Origin: Oscillospiraceae bacterium
GTDB taxonomy: Bacteria > Bacillota > Clostridia > Oscillospirales > Ruminococcaceae
Assembly: GCA_003508605.1 (NCBI GenBank)
Contig: DNUB01000129.1
Span: 7,162 to 15,035, forward strand
Direction of reading: 5' to 3'
Length of the DNA: 7,874 nt
Part shown: piece by piece, positions 1 through 7,706 of the stretch
Numbering within the stretch: the first letter of the stretch is position 1
Layout of the letters: every line of letters starts with the position of its first letter
Position numbers and translations under genes: made by a program
The notes under the pieces: generated by a model
The model's database searches: none
Seen by the model: the letters and a program-made list of their open reading frames with translations, nothing else
Told to the model about the DNA's origin: nothing

Positions 1-304
1 CGCCGTTCACGTCGGCAGCCGCCTCCTGTTCGGGAGTAAGCTTTCTGCTGCCCGATACCGCCTGCAATACCCATTTTGCGTCAACCGCCGACAGCTTGCC
101 GTCGCCGTTAATTTCGCCTAAGGTTACGGCGGGCTTTTGCGACATTACGTATTCGCTGAAATGGTCGGTGGTGAAGACCATGTAGCCGTTCTCATATACA
201 GCCTTCATATCGGTGAGAGAGCCGTCGGATTCTCTGCGGCTTACCGTCACCTTTTCGTAATCCCAGCCCTGAGGAATCGGGATCTTTACCGTTACCTCGC
301 CGTC
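1..304 (-). repeat. Shared C-terminal cassette, left-gene copy (pair of 2739-3042)
   Basis: It aligns without gaps to 2739-3042 (constant offset 2738), with about 36 mismatches by hand count. Differences cluster in the linker at about 119-203. The dockerin part (1-115) and the 204-303 stretch are nearly identical, the latter with one mismatch in 100 nt. Confidence 0.9.
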
Positions 305-2617
305 GGGCTGTACCTCTTCGCCGTTTTCGTTTTTAAGGGTGATGTTGTAGATTATCTTTTCCTCGTTGGAGTCGGCGGATTTTTCTGCCTCAAGGGTTTT
401 GCCTGTCAGGTTGGGGTTTTCTATTATGATGTTGTTTTCGCTGTCTATTGCGGCTTCCTTGCCTATTATTTTGAAGGGGATATAGTATTCCTTCGAATAA
501 TCCTGCGCATATGAATTTTCATAGCCGTAGATTGTGAGGTAGGTGCAGTTCTCGAACGCTTCATAACCTATCCATGTTACGCTGTCGGGAATTGTTACCG
601 AGGCGAGAGAGGTGCAGCCCCTGAACGCAGCACTGTGTATACTTGTCACACTGTTGGGGATCGTCACCGAGGTGAGAGAAGTGCAATCATTAAATGCATA
701 TTTTTCTATTACTGTCACACTATCAGGTATTTCCACTGATTTGAGGGAGGTGCAGCCTTCAAATGTACTTTCTTCTATCATTGTCACACTATCGGGTATA
801 TCTATTGTTTTGAGAGAGGTGCAGTATCGAAATGCCCAGCCGACTATCTCTGTCACATTGTCGGACATATTCACTGTTGTAAGGGAGGTGCAGCCTTCAA
901 ATGCATCGCCGCCTATCTCTGTCACACTATCAGGGATATTGATTGTTATGAGGTAATTACAGTATGAAAATGCCCAACCTTCTATCTTTGTTACACTATT
1001 AGGTACAGAATAACTCTCATCCGTTTTACCTTCGGGATAGAATATCAAAGTTGTGTTGTCATTATTAAACAGTACGCTATCCACAGAGGAATAAACAGCA
1101 TTTTTTGCATCTACTTCAACAGATTTTAATGAGGTGCAGCAAAAAAATGCAAGCCATCCTATATATGTCACACTGTTTGGTATCTCCACAGTTGTGAGTG
1201 ATGTGCAAGATAAAAATGCATGATCCCTTATCACCGTCACGCTATCGGGTATCTCCACGGTTGTTAGCGATGTGCAGCTTTTAAATGCGTACGAATCTAT
1301 CTCTGTCACACTGTCAGGTATAGAATAGCTTTTATCCGTTTTGCCGGCAGGATACATCATCAATTTTGTTTTATCCTTGTCAAACAACACGCCGTCAGCA
1401 GAAGAATAATTAGCATTTTTTTCGTCAACGTCGATAGATTGTAATGAGGTGCATTCAGTGAAAGCCCAGTTATCTACCGATTCCACACTGTCGGGTATTA
1501 CCACAGATGTGAGAGAGGTGCACTCTTCAAATGAACGACGGCTTATCATTGTCACACTGCCGGGAATTACCACAGATGCGAGAGAAGTACAGCCGCTAAA
1601 TGTATCCTCTTCTATAACTGTCAAACTGTTGGGTATTACCACAGATGTGAGAGAAGTGCAGCCTTCAAATGTAGCCCAACCTATCTTTGCCACACTATCG
1701 GATATGTCCACAGATGTGAGAGAGGTGCAGTCTTTAAATGCACAATAACTTATCCTTGTCACTTTGTCGGGAATTGTTACTGAGGTGAGAGAGGCACAGC
1801 CGCAGAATGCTGCATTGCCTATTTCTGTCACGCTGTTGGGTATTATAACAGATGTGAAAAAAGCACAGCCTTTAAATGCGGACTCTCCTATCACTGCCAC
1901 ACTGTTAGGTATGGAATAATTTTTATCTGTTTTACCCGCAGGGTATTGTACTAATTTTGTTTTATCCTTATTAAAAAACACACCGTCCTGTGATGAATAG
2001 TTTTTATTCCTTTCATCAACATTTATTGCTGTGAGGGAGGTGCATTCCCAGAACGCCCCATCGCCTATACTTGTCACGCTGTCGGGAATTGTCACAGAGG
2101 GGAGGGAGGCGCAGGTAACGAAAGCATACAAGCCTATACTTGTCACACTGTCAGGAATTGTTACAGAGGTGAGGGAGGCGCAACTGTGGAACGCTCTATC
2201 ACCTATACTTGTCACGCTGTTGGGAATTGCCACCGAGGTGAGGGAGGTGCACTGTCTGAACGCATTATCGCCTATGCTCCACACACTGTCGGGAATTGCC
2301 ACCGTGGTGAGAGAGGTGCAGTCTGCGAACGCAGAATTGCCTATTTCCGTAACTCTTTTCCCTTCAATCTCCGAGGGAATAACCACATCTCCCCCCTCGC
2401 CGCTATAACCGGTAACGGTAACGCTCTCCCCGTCCTCGTTCACCCTATACTCAAAATCCTCCGCCGGGCTTTCCTCTCCTTCGTTCACCCCGCTTACCGC
2501 CGCAGGTGCTCTCTTTACATCGGAAACCGCAAGGTATTCCTCGGCAGTAACGGCAGGCAGCGAAGCAACTGTTACAGCCGCCGCCAAAAGGGCAGTTGTT
2601 AACTTTTTCAGCTTCAT
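1..2617 (-). CDS. Secreted BspA-type leucine-rich-repeat protein with C-terminal dockerin (3' end cut by window edge)
   Basis: The frame starts with ATG at 2617 and stays open to position 2 (872 codons, checked codon by codon). Residues 1-25 (MKLKKLTTALLAAAVTVASL...) form a Sec signal peptide. Residues about 55-90 look like the N-cap of BspA/LRR_5 proteins. Residues about 90-705 hold 22 LRRs of 23 residues (AF..C.SL..V.IP.SV..IG), broken by three 40-residue YSS.DGVLF..D.T spacers, and end in a GYENSYAQDYSKEYYIPF cap. Residues about 706-825 form a beta-rich domain (VKIPIPQGWDYEKV, TDHFSEYV) also found in the neighbour. A dockerin begins at residue 834 (GEINGDGKLSAVDAKW) and is cut inside its second calcium loop. 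Alignment to the neighbour predicts a stop about 71 nt outside, giving about 895 residues. The role is inferred: a secreted or surface binding protein held by a cohesin. There are no catalytic residues to point to. The gene lies 50 bp behind the next one, so co-transcription is likely. Confidence 0.96.
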   Translation of the reverse strand, partial: MKLKKLTTALLAAAVTVASLPAVTAEEYLAVSDVKRAPAAVSGVNEGEESPAEDFEYRVNEDGESVTVTGYSGEGGDVVIPSEIEGKRVTEIGNSAFADCTSLTTVAIPDSVWSIGDNAFRQCTSLTSVAIPNSVTSIGDRAFHSCASLTSVTIPDSVTSIGLYAFVTCASLPSVTIPDSVTSIGDGAFWECTSLTAINVDERNKNYSSQDGVFFNKDKTKLVQYPAGKTDKNYSIPNSVAVIGESAFKGCAFFTSVIIPNSVTEIGNAAFCGCASLTSVTIPDKVTRISYCAFKDCTSLTSVDISDSVAKIGWATFEGCTSLTSVVIPNSLTVIEEDTFSGCTSLASVVIPGSVTMISRRSFEECTSLTSVVIPDSVESVDNWAFTECTSLQSIDVDEKNANYSSADGVLFDKDKTKLMMYPAGKTDKSYSIPDSVTEIDSYAFKSCTSLTTVEIPDSVTVIRDHAFLSCTSLTTVEIPNSVTYIGWLAFFCCTSLKSVEVDAKNAVYSSVDSVLFNNDNTTLIFYPEGKTDESYSVPNSVTKIEGWAFSYCNYLITINIPDSVTEIGGDAFEGCTSLTTVNMSDNVTEIVGWAFRYCTSLKTIDIPDSVTMIEESTFEGCTSLKSVEIPDSVTVIEKYAFNDCTSLTSVTIPNSVTSIHSAAFRGCTSLASVTIPDSVTWIGYEAFENCTYLTIYGYENSYAQDYSKEYYIPFKIIGKEAAIDSENNIIIENPNLTGKTLEAEKSADSNEEKIIYNITLKNENGEEVQPDGEVTVKIPIPQGWDYEKVTVSRRESDGSLTDMKAVYENGYMVFTTDHFSEYVMSQKPAVTLGEINGDGKLSAVDAKWVLQAVSGSRKLTPEQEAAADVNG
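1001..1120 (-). repeat. 40-residue spacer module, copy 3
   Basis: This encodes VEVDAKNAVYSSVDSVLF through to YSVP between LRR blocks 3 and 4. It is the most diverged copy (NNDNTTL, YPEGKTDE). Confidence 0.82.
1316..1435 (-). repeat. 40-residue spacer module, copy 2
   Basis: This encodes IDVDEKNANYSSADGVLF through to YSIP between LRR blocks 2 and 3. It is closest to copy 1 (shared KDKTKL and YPAGKTDK). Confidence 0.85.
1907..2026 (-). repeat. 40-residue spacer module, copy 1
   Basis: This encodes INVDERNKNYSSQDGVFF through to YSIP and joins LRR blocks 1 and 2. It has the same 120-bp length as the copies at 1316-1435 and 1001-1120, with conserved YSS, DGVLF, KD.TKL and YPAGKTDK. Such spacers are common in BspA-family LRR proteins. 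Confidence 0.85.
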
Positions 2618-2625
2618 AATAAATT

Positions 2626-2633
2626 TCCTTTCT
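2626..2633 (-). promoter_or_regulatory. Shine-Dalgarno site of the left LRR-dockerin gene
   Basis: Read on the minus strand this is AGAAAGGA, ending 8 nt before the ATG at 2617. It supports that start codon, which also gives a well-formed signal peptide. The rest of the 50-bp gap (2618-2667) is A/T-rich and has no hairpin and no clear promoter, consistent with read-through from the upstream gene. Confidence 0.8.
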
Positions 2634-2667
2634 GTTTTGTTTTTATGTTATTTTTAAATACCGTCTG

Positions 2668-5600
2668 CTAATCCAGCACCCTGCTTCCCGATACCGCCTG
2701 CAAAATCCACTTTGCGTCAACGGCGTTAATCTTGCCGTCGCCGTTCACGTCGGCGGCAGCCTCCTGCTCGGGAGTAAGCTTTCTGCTGCCCGATACCGCC
2801 TGCAATACCCATTTTGCATCAACCGCCGACAGCTTGCCGTCGCCGTTAATTTCACCCTTTTGAACATCGGGCTTTTTGGCAAGAACGTATTCGCTGAAAT
2901 GGTCGGTAACGAATACCGCATAGCCGTTTTTGCATATCGCTTTCATATCGGTGAGAGAGCCGTCGGGTTCTCTGCGGCTTACCGTCACCTTTTCGTAATC
3001 CCAGCCCTGAGGAATCGGGATCTTTACCGTTACCTCGCCGTTGGGCTGTACCTTTTCGCCGCTGCCGTTTTCAAAATAGATGTTGTAAACGGTTTGGTTC
3101 TTGTTAGAGTCTTTCTCTACCACGTTGACCTTAAGCTCTGCGTCCTCGTCAAATGCGCCGCTTTCATCGGAAACCTCTATTCCGGTTCCTTTGTCAACAA
3201 ACTTCTGCTCTTCGGATTTATCGATCTCTATCTTTGTTACTCTAAAGCCGTACTCAACACCTGTGCCGTCAGATACCAGCTTTAGCTTAACCGAATCGCC
3301 CTCAACCGTTACCGTTTTTCCGCTGAGCTCTGTGCCTGTGTAGCGGGTTTCCCTTCCCTGTGAGTCGATTATAACAAGATAATCATAGGGCTCTTCAAAC
3401 AATGTATCCTCCGAGAAGGTGAGGGAAATGGTTTTCGCCCCCTCGTGCTTGTAAAGGTAAGAGGTATTTTCGTTGTTGGCATAGGGGTGTGCGCTTTGAA
3501 GCTCTTCGGCTGTGGTGCAGATATTCACGGGAAGAATCGTGAATTTTACTGTTCCCGTATCCTTAAAGTGTCCTATACCCGTTATAACGATTGCGCCTTC
3601 GCCCGGTTCTATGTTGTTTTCATAGGAAACGGTATAGTCAACGCCTTCGGTCAGCTCTTCGCCGCTATAAAATACTCTTATCGGCGGAGTGATAGGTTCT
3701 CCCGTGTAGTCGAAGGTTTCCTGATAATCAACGCCTAAGCCTAAAATCGATATGGCTTCAATGGTGAATATTCCCGTTGTTTTTCCACTGTAAATTCCCA
3801 TGCCTTGAACTTCGGCGGAGGCGGCGCCCACCTCGGCATTGTTCTTATAGTTTAGAACCGTGTAGTCCGTGCCGTTTATAAGCTCATAGGAGCCTAAGAA
3901 TACCTTAAGCTCGGGCTTCATCTTTGAGCCGGTCCAGGTGAAGCTCGGATTTACGGTATATCTGCCTCGGGAATCCAGGAATTTAACGGTGAGCATATCT
4001 GCGGGAATGGAATCTATGGGGATAAAGGCAGTTTTATCTCTTTCGTTTGCAAAGGTTTCCGCATAGCTTCCCCTGACGCCGTGAATATTGATGTTGTAAT
4101 AAGAGAATGCGTTGCCGCTTATGCTTGTTACTCCGGGGTAAACCGTGATATCCTTAAGCTTGGTGTTTTCCGCAAAAACATATTCTCCAATACTGCTGAC
4201 ATTGGCAGAAACCGATATTGAAGTCAGCTCGGGACAAAGCCTGAACGCCGACCCTCCGATCTCCGCAACACCGTTGCCCATATCTACATCGGAAAGCACG
4301 TCGCAGCCGTAAAATGCGTTTTGTCCTATCCGCTGCAGGGAATCGGGCATAACCGCCTTTTTCAGAGAGTCACAGTCATAAAAGGCACGGTTTCCCAAGG
4401 AGGTTACCTTGTCGGGAAGGATCATTTCCGTAAGACCGTCGCAGTTTTCAAATGCGCTGTCTTCGATCAGTACGATGTTTTCGGGCAAGGTCAGCTTTGT
4501 AAGAGAGACACAGTTTTTAAAGGCGTTTGCACGTATGTTCTCCACGGTTTTCGGTATTTCTGTGTTTTTCAAAGATGTGCAGTTTGCAAAGGTACTTGCT
4601 CCGATATTGACGAGCGTATTGGACAGTTTTGCCGTTTCGAGGGAGGAGCAGTCGGAGAAAACGCCTTCTCCCATATCGGTGACGGAATCGGGAACTGTGA
4701 TTTCCTTTAGGGAGGTGCAGCTGCTGAAAACCTTGTTTCCCATATTTGTAACCGAATCGGGAATAGTTATTTTTGCGAGAGAGGTGCAGCCGCCGAAAAG
4801 GGTGGTTTCTAATTCTTTAAGCTTATTCGGGAGAGTTATAGTAATAAGCGATGTACAGTTTAAAAATGCCGAGTGACCTATTTCCGTTACCGTATTTGGA
4901 ACAACAATGCTTTCCAGCTCATAGCATTCGCCAAACAGATAGGGCTGAATTTTATCCGTTCCTTTTTCAAATTCGACATTCTTTAATCCGCTTTTTGCAA
5001 ATACTCTGTGGGGATCAAGTCCCGAACCTCCGTTAGAAACATTGACAAGGGATTTGGGAATGAAAATAGATATTAACTTTTTACAGTTATAAAACGCTCC
5101 CGCATCCAATGCTTCAATGTTTTTCGATAAATTGACCGTGGATAAGTATTCACAGTCGGAAAATGCGTGCGAACCGATTACAATAACAGAATCCGGAATT
5201 TTAACGGAAGTAAGCTTTGTGTTCATAAATGAGCACGAACCGATTTCCGTAACGGTTTCCGGGATTTCTATGCTTTCCAAAAAAGCGCAGTCGGTAAACA
5301 GATAATTCTGTATTTTGGTAATTCCTTTTTCAAATTCGACGTGTTTTAAGCCGCTTCCTTCAAATACTCTGTGAGGATCAATTCCCGAACCTCCGCTGGA
5401 AACATTGGCAAGGGATTTGGGAATGAAAACAGACGTCAGTCTTTTACAGTTATAAAACGCTCCCGCGTCTAATGTTTCAATGTTTTTCGATAAATTGACC
5501 GTGGATAGGTTTTCACAGCCGGCAAATGCATGAGAACCGATTACAATAACCGAATCGGGAATGGTTACGGAAAAAAGGGAGCTTTTGTTTTCAAACAAGC

Positions 5601-7656
5601 CGCTGCCCAATTCCCTCACTTCATATCCGTCAATCGTTTCGGGGATCATTACCACGCCCGCATTTCCGTTATATTTGGCGAGGCAGGCGTATTCCTTGTT
5701 TTTAGCGTCGGTTTTTATCTTATATTCCCAAAGCACCTCGGGAACGGCGTATGATCCGTTAAAGGAAGTATAACCGCCGCCGTTGTTTCCGGGATACCAA
5801 TATCTGCTGCCCCCGCCCTTTTGGCAGTATACGCCGAATTTTGAACCGGAGGAGGTGGTGTAAACCGAGCTGCCTCTTGTGCAGGAATCCTTTCTTGCCC
5901 CGTCCTCCACATGGAACATTATGTAACAGGGCGTGTTGTTCTTAGAAAAAATATCATAGCTTTTCGAAAAGGTTTTTTTAATGATAAGCAGATCGAATTT
6001 TGCGGAGGCACCGATGGAGGCATACAGATAAGCCTCTATATTACGGCAGTATGAAGGCTTTCCCTGGCCGTAATTAGTCTGTCTCATATCAAATTTGAAG
6101 CCGACCTCGGCGTAAAGATCAGCCCTTAAGAGAGAGCCCAGCTCAATGCCAACAGATAATTTCAAGCCCAAGCTGCCCTTTATGTAAACCGCAATGCTGG
6201 ACGATCTTTTGGAGAAGCTTTTCAGCACACGGAAGCCGCTTCTGTTGGAGAAAGCAACCCCCGCTTCAAAGTTCCCCTTATAGTTAACAATTACGCCGCC
6301 CTTAAGGGATACCGTAACGCTGACATCTATGAACAGAGGACCGTAGTTTATTTTCCCCAGTGAAATGGTGGACTTGCCGTTTGCAAGTTCAACAAAATCA
6401 ATCTCTGCGGTACCCTTTAACGAGATATCGCCGGTGACAGATACATAGTTTGTATCCTGAAAAAATCCTATGTCCTTATGTAATACCAAATTGGACAGGT
6501 CGCACTCGACCGTTACGCTCAGACCGTTACCCAAATTTAAGGTTTTCTTCGCATTTATGGTTTGGTTTATCTGGGTATTGCTGCCCATTACGGAAGCGTC
6601 CGGCAAAGCAGGCTTTGTTACGGTAACTCCCTCTGCAGGCTCAAACATATCGATATCCACCGGCACGTCTCCCTTGGTGCTGCCGCTGATCACTGCGTCC
6701 TCGGGGGCAGAGGAGACGGTGACGATAAGAGTGTTGGCTGACTTCTTAACGTTTTCCGCCTTATAAATATAGGGATAGCCGTTTTTAAAGAACACAAAGG
6801 TGTCCCCGGCGGAAAGAGCCTTGGAGCCGTAATTTCTCAGTGTTACCTGATCCTCCTTAACCTCGGCAAGAACGTTTGCGGGCATTTGCACAACATAATC
6901 GGCAAACACAAAGTCGTTTTCTTCGGGACCCACATACAGCTCCGCCGACAGCACCGCCGCCGCATCGTCAAGCATAAGTCTGCTTTCTTCTTGGGTAACG
7001 GTTTGTTCGGGCTTGAAATCGCCGTTTACCGTTTTGAACCAGCCCCTGTTAAGCGCCGTCTGAAAATCGTCCCTAAGCTCGGCAAAAAGAGCATTTGTGC
7101 TTTCCGTAAAGGTGTAGCCCGCACCCTCCTCAAGCTTGAAGCCAAGACAGTAGTTCAGCGTTGCCGCCGCAAAGGAGCGGGTCAGGGGCTCATTGGGAAA
7201 CAGCTTTTGCCCCGCCTCGATATTTACCACGCCGAAATCCACCGTCAAGAGAATATCATGATAGTATTCCGATTCAAAGGTAAGATCCGCAAAATAGTTA
7301 TCGGGATAGTTGTCGTCCTCCACGGTCATTTCAAAAACAACCGCCAAATCGTGCAGCCACTGGGCTCGGGTTATTGCCGCCTCCTCGGTGCCGTAAATCA
7401 GCTGATTGGTTGAAGCTCCGGTTATAACGGGCTTGTAGTTAGACTCCGCTTCGTATTCGCCGGACTGCTCCTTTTCGTTTCGGTATTGGTTATTGCCGTT
7501 AATTGTGTCTTCGGCGCCGGTTGGTTCCGCTGCTTCCTCCGATACCGACGATATAGCCGCATTTCTTTCCTTGCCCTCGGCAAAAGCGGATATGTTCAGC
7601 GACGATACCGTCATTATACCCGCAATAAACAGGGACAGTGCCTTTTTAAGCTTCAT
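2668..7656 (-). CDS. Large secreted multidomain protein: SLH-like repeats, beta-rich module, BspA LRRs, YTG/MBG-like modules, CUB-like domain, dockerin
   Basis: 1662 residues, ATG at 7656, TAG at 2668-2670. Order: signal peptide 1-27; charged linker to about 90; SLH-like repeats about 91-240 (TRAQ, FADL, FPNEPLTR, DFKPEQTVTQ; the third lacks the TR arginine); unrecognised beta-rich module about 240-595; Gly/Ser/Tyr-rich linker about 595-640; LRRs about 665-1185 with cap GSYAETFANERDKTAFIPI; two YTG/MBG-like beta modules about 1223-1300 and 1301-1377 (DYTVLNYKNN, DYTVSYENN); CUB-like domain about 1379-1478 (AHPYANNENTSYLY, PYDYLVI, VSDGTGVEYGF); pre-dockerin domain about 1490-1592; dockerin 1601-1662 with loops EINGDGKLSAVD and DVNGDGKINAVD. 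All parts are non-catalytic binding or anchoring modules, so an adhesin or surface scaffold-associated role is inferred. SLH would bind secondary cell-wall polymer and the dockerin a cohesin. Intact, with no frameshift. Confidence 0.97.
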   Translation of the reverse strand: MKLKKALSLFIAGIMTVSSLNISAFAEGKERNAAISSVSEEAAEPTGAEDTINGNNQYRNEKEQSGEYEAESNYKPVITGASTNQLIYGTEEAAITRAQWLHDLAVVFEMTVEDDNYPDNYFADLTFESEYYHDILLTVDFGVVNIEAGQKLFPNEPLTRSFAAATLNYCLGFKLEEGAGYTFTESTNALFAELRDDFQTALNRGWFKTVNGDFKPEQTVTQEESRLMLDDAAAVLSAELYVGPEENDFVFADYVVQMPANVLAEVKEDQVTLRNYGSKALSAGDTFVFFKNGYPYIYKAENVKKSANTLIVTVSSAPEDAVISGSTKGDVPVDIDMFEPAEGVTVTKPALPDASVMGSNTQINQTINAKKTLNLGNGLSVTVECDLSNLVLHKDIGFFQDTNYVSVTGDISLKGTAEIDFVELANGKSTISLGKINYGPLFIDVSVTVSLKGGVIVNYKGNFEAGVAFSNRSGFRVLKSFSKRSSSIAVYIKGSLGLKLSVGIELGSLLRADLYAEVGFKFDMRQTNYGQGKPSYCRNIEAYLYASIGASAKFDLLIIKKTFSKSYDIFSKNNTPCYIMFHVEDGARKDSCTRGSSVYTTSSGSKFGVYCQKGGGSRYWYPGNNGGGYTSFNGSYAVPEVLWEYKIKTDAKNKEYACLAKYNGNAGVVMIPETIDGYEVRELGSGLFENKSSLFSVTIPDSVIVIGSHAFAGCENLSTVNLSKNIETLDAGAFYNCKRLTSVFIPKSLANVSSGGSGIDPHRVFEGSGLKHVEFEKGITKIQNYLFTDCAFLESIEIPETVTEIGSCSFMNTKLTSVKIPDSVIVIGSHAFSDCEYLSTVNLSKNIEALDAGAFYNCKKLISIFIPKSLVNVSNGGSGLDPHRVFAKSGLKNVEFEKGTDKIQPYLFGECYELESIVVPNTVTEIGHSAFLNCTSLITITLPNKLKELETTLFGGCTSLAKITIPDSVTNMGNKVFSSCTSLKEITVPDSVTDMGEGVFSDCSSLETAKLSNTLVNIGASTFANCTSLKNTEIPKTVENIRANAFKNCVSLTKLTLPENIVLIEDSAFENCDGLTEMILPDKVTSLGNRAFYDCDSLKKAVMPDSLQRIGQNAFYGCDVLSDVDMGNGVAEIGGSAFRLCPELTSISVSANVSSIGEYVFAENTKLKDITVYPGVTSISGNAFSYYNINIHGVRGSYAETFANERDKTAFIPIDSIPADMLTVKFLDSRGRYTVNPSFTWTGSKMKPELKVFLGSYELINGTDYTVLNYKNNAEVGAASAEVQGMGIYSGKTTGIFTIEAISILGLGVDYQETFDYTGEPITPPIRVFYSGEELTEGVDYTVSYENNIEPGEGAIVITGIGHFKDTGTVKFTILPVNICTTAEELQSAHPYANNENTSYLYKHEGAKTISLTFSEDTLFEEPYDYLVIIDSQGRETRYTGTELSGKTVTVEGDSVKLKLVSDGTGVEYGFRVTKIEIDKSEEQKFVDKGTGIEVSDESGAFDEDAELKVNVVEKDSNKNQTVYNIYFENGSGEKVQPNGEVTVKIPIPQGWDYEKVTVSRREPDGSLTDMKAICKNGYAVFVTDHFSEYVLAKKPDVQKGEINGDGKLSAVDAKWVLQAVSGSRKLTPEQEAAADVNGDGKINAVDAKWILQAVSGSRVLD
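2739..3042 (-). repeat. Shared C-terminal cassette, right-gene copy (pair of 1-304)
   Basis: This covers the end of the pre-dockerin domain and most of the dockerin in the 1662-residue protein. It is near-identical in patches to the same part of the neighbouring gene. Within the dockerin the two half-repeats are also alike at DNA level with a 102-bp offset (CGATACC at 2689 and 2791), reflecting the usual duplicated dockerin fold. Confidence 0.9.
4876..5565 (-). repeat. Internal 363-bp tandem duplication in the LRR region of the 1662-residue protein
   Basis: Residues 698-806 (5565-5239) recur as residues 819-927 (5202-4876), a constant offset of 121 residues (363 bp). Both copies have PDSVIVIGSHAF, LSTVNLSKNIE, AGAFYNCK, IPKSL, GSG.DPHRVF and VEFEKG. 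The DNA matches closely too: the stretch around 5401-5520 aligns with about 5038-5157 with few differences. Each copy spans about five LRRs, one of atypical length containing the SGGSG insertion. Confidence 0.92.
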
Positions 7657-7661
7657 ATTTG

Positions 7662-7670
7662 CCTTCCTTC
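7662..7670 (-). promoter_or_regulatory. Shine-Dalgarno site of the 1662-residue protein gene
   Basis: Read on the minus strand this is GAAGGAAGG, ending 5 nt before the ATG at 7656. The spacing and purine run fit a Gram-positive ribosome binding site, and the start is followed directly by a lysine-rich signal peptide (MKLKKALSLF). Confidence 0.75.
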
Positions 7671-7706
7671 TTCCGTAATGATAATTAAAATCCGAACGTT
7701 CTCCTC

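Larger units (their letters stand above)
530..2350 (-). repeat. 22-unit, 69-bp-period LRR-encoding DNA repeat with three 120-bp spacers
   Basis: Cysteine codons of successive repeats run from 2318 to 545. They are exactly 69 bp apart in 18 of the 21 intervals and 177 bp apart in the other three (18x69 + 3x177 = 1773, which closes exactly). The blocks hold 5, 7, 3 and 7 units. Every unit keeps the cysteine. Neighbouring units share stretches of near-identical DNA such as CCACAGATGTGAGAGA on the plus strand. Confidence 0.93.

Noticed and set aside
612..956. Plus-strand open frames with periodic REVQ..NA..I.VTLSGI repeats (also about 1449-1748 and 2031-2408)
   Set aside because: They are exact antisense images of the 69-bp LRR repeats, inherit their period, and lack a ribosome binding site or any recognisable family.
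530..2350. Regular direct repeats that might be mistaken for a CRISPR array
   Set aside because: The repeats are coding, in frame, with a 69-bp period and no unique spacers; they translate to LRRs.
1..2617. Possibility that the left gene is a pseudogene or frameshifted
   Set aside because: The frame was read codon by codon from 2617 to 2 without a stop and joins the signal peptide to the dockerin in one frame; it only lacks its end because of the window edge.
5715..5912. Minus-strand 65-codon frame inside the large gene
   Set aside because: It overlaps the Gly/Ser/Tyr-rich linker of the large gene in another frame; its Pro-rich composition is a by-product.
6886..7413. Plus-strand open frames opposite the 1662-residue gene (also about 2860-3285, 4321-4876 and 5530-5773)
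   Set aside because: They lie wholly opposite a well-supported gene with clear domains in order and have no signal peptide, family motif or ribosome binding site.
7694..7701. GAACGTTC palindrome resembling a LexA/DinR operator
   Set aside because: The known Gram-positive site needs a 4-nt spacer between GAAC and GTTC; here the halves abut, and no promoter is seen beside it.
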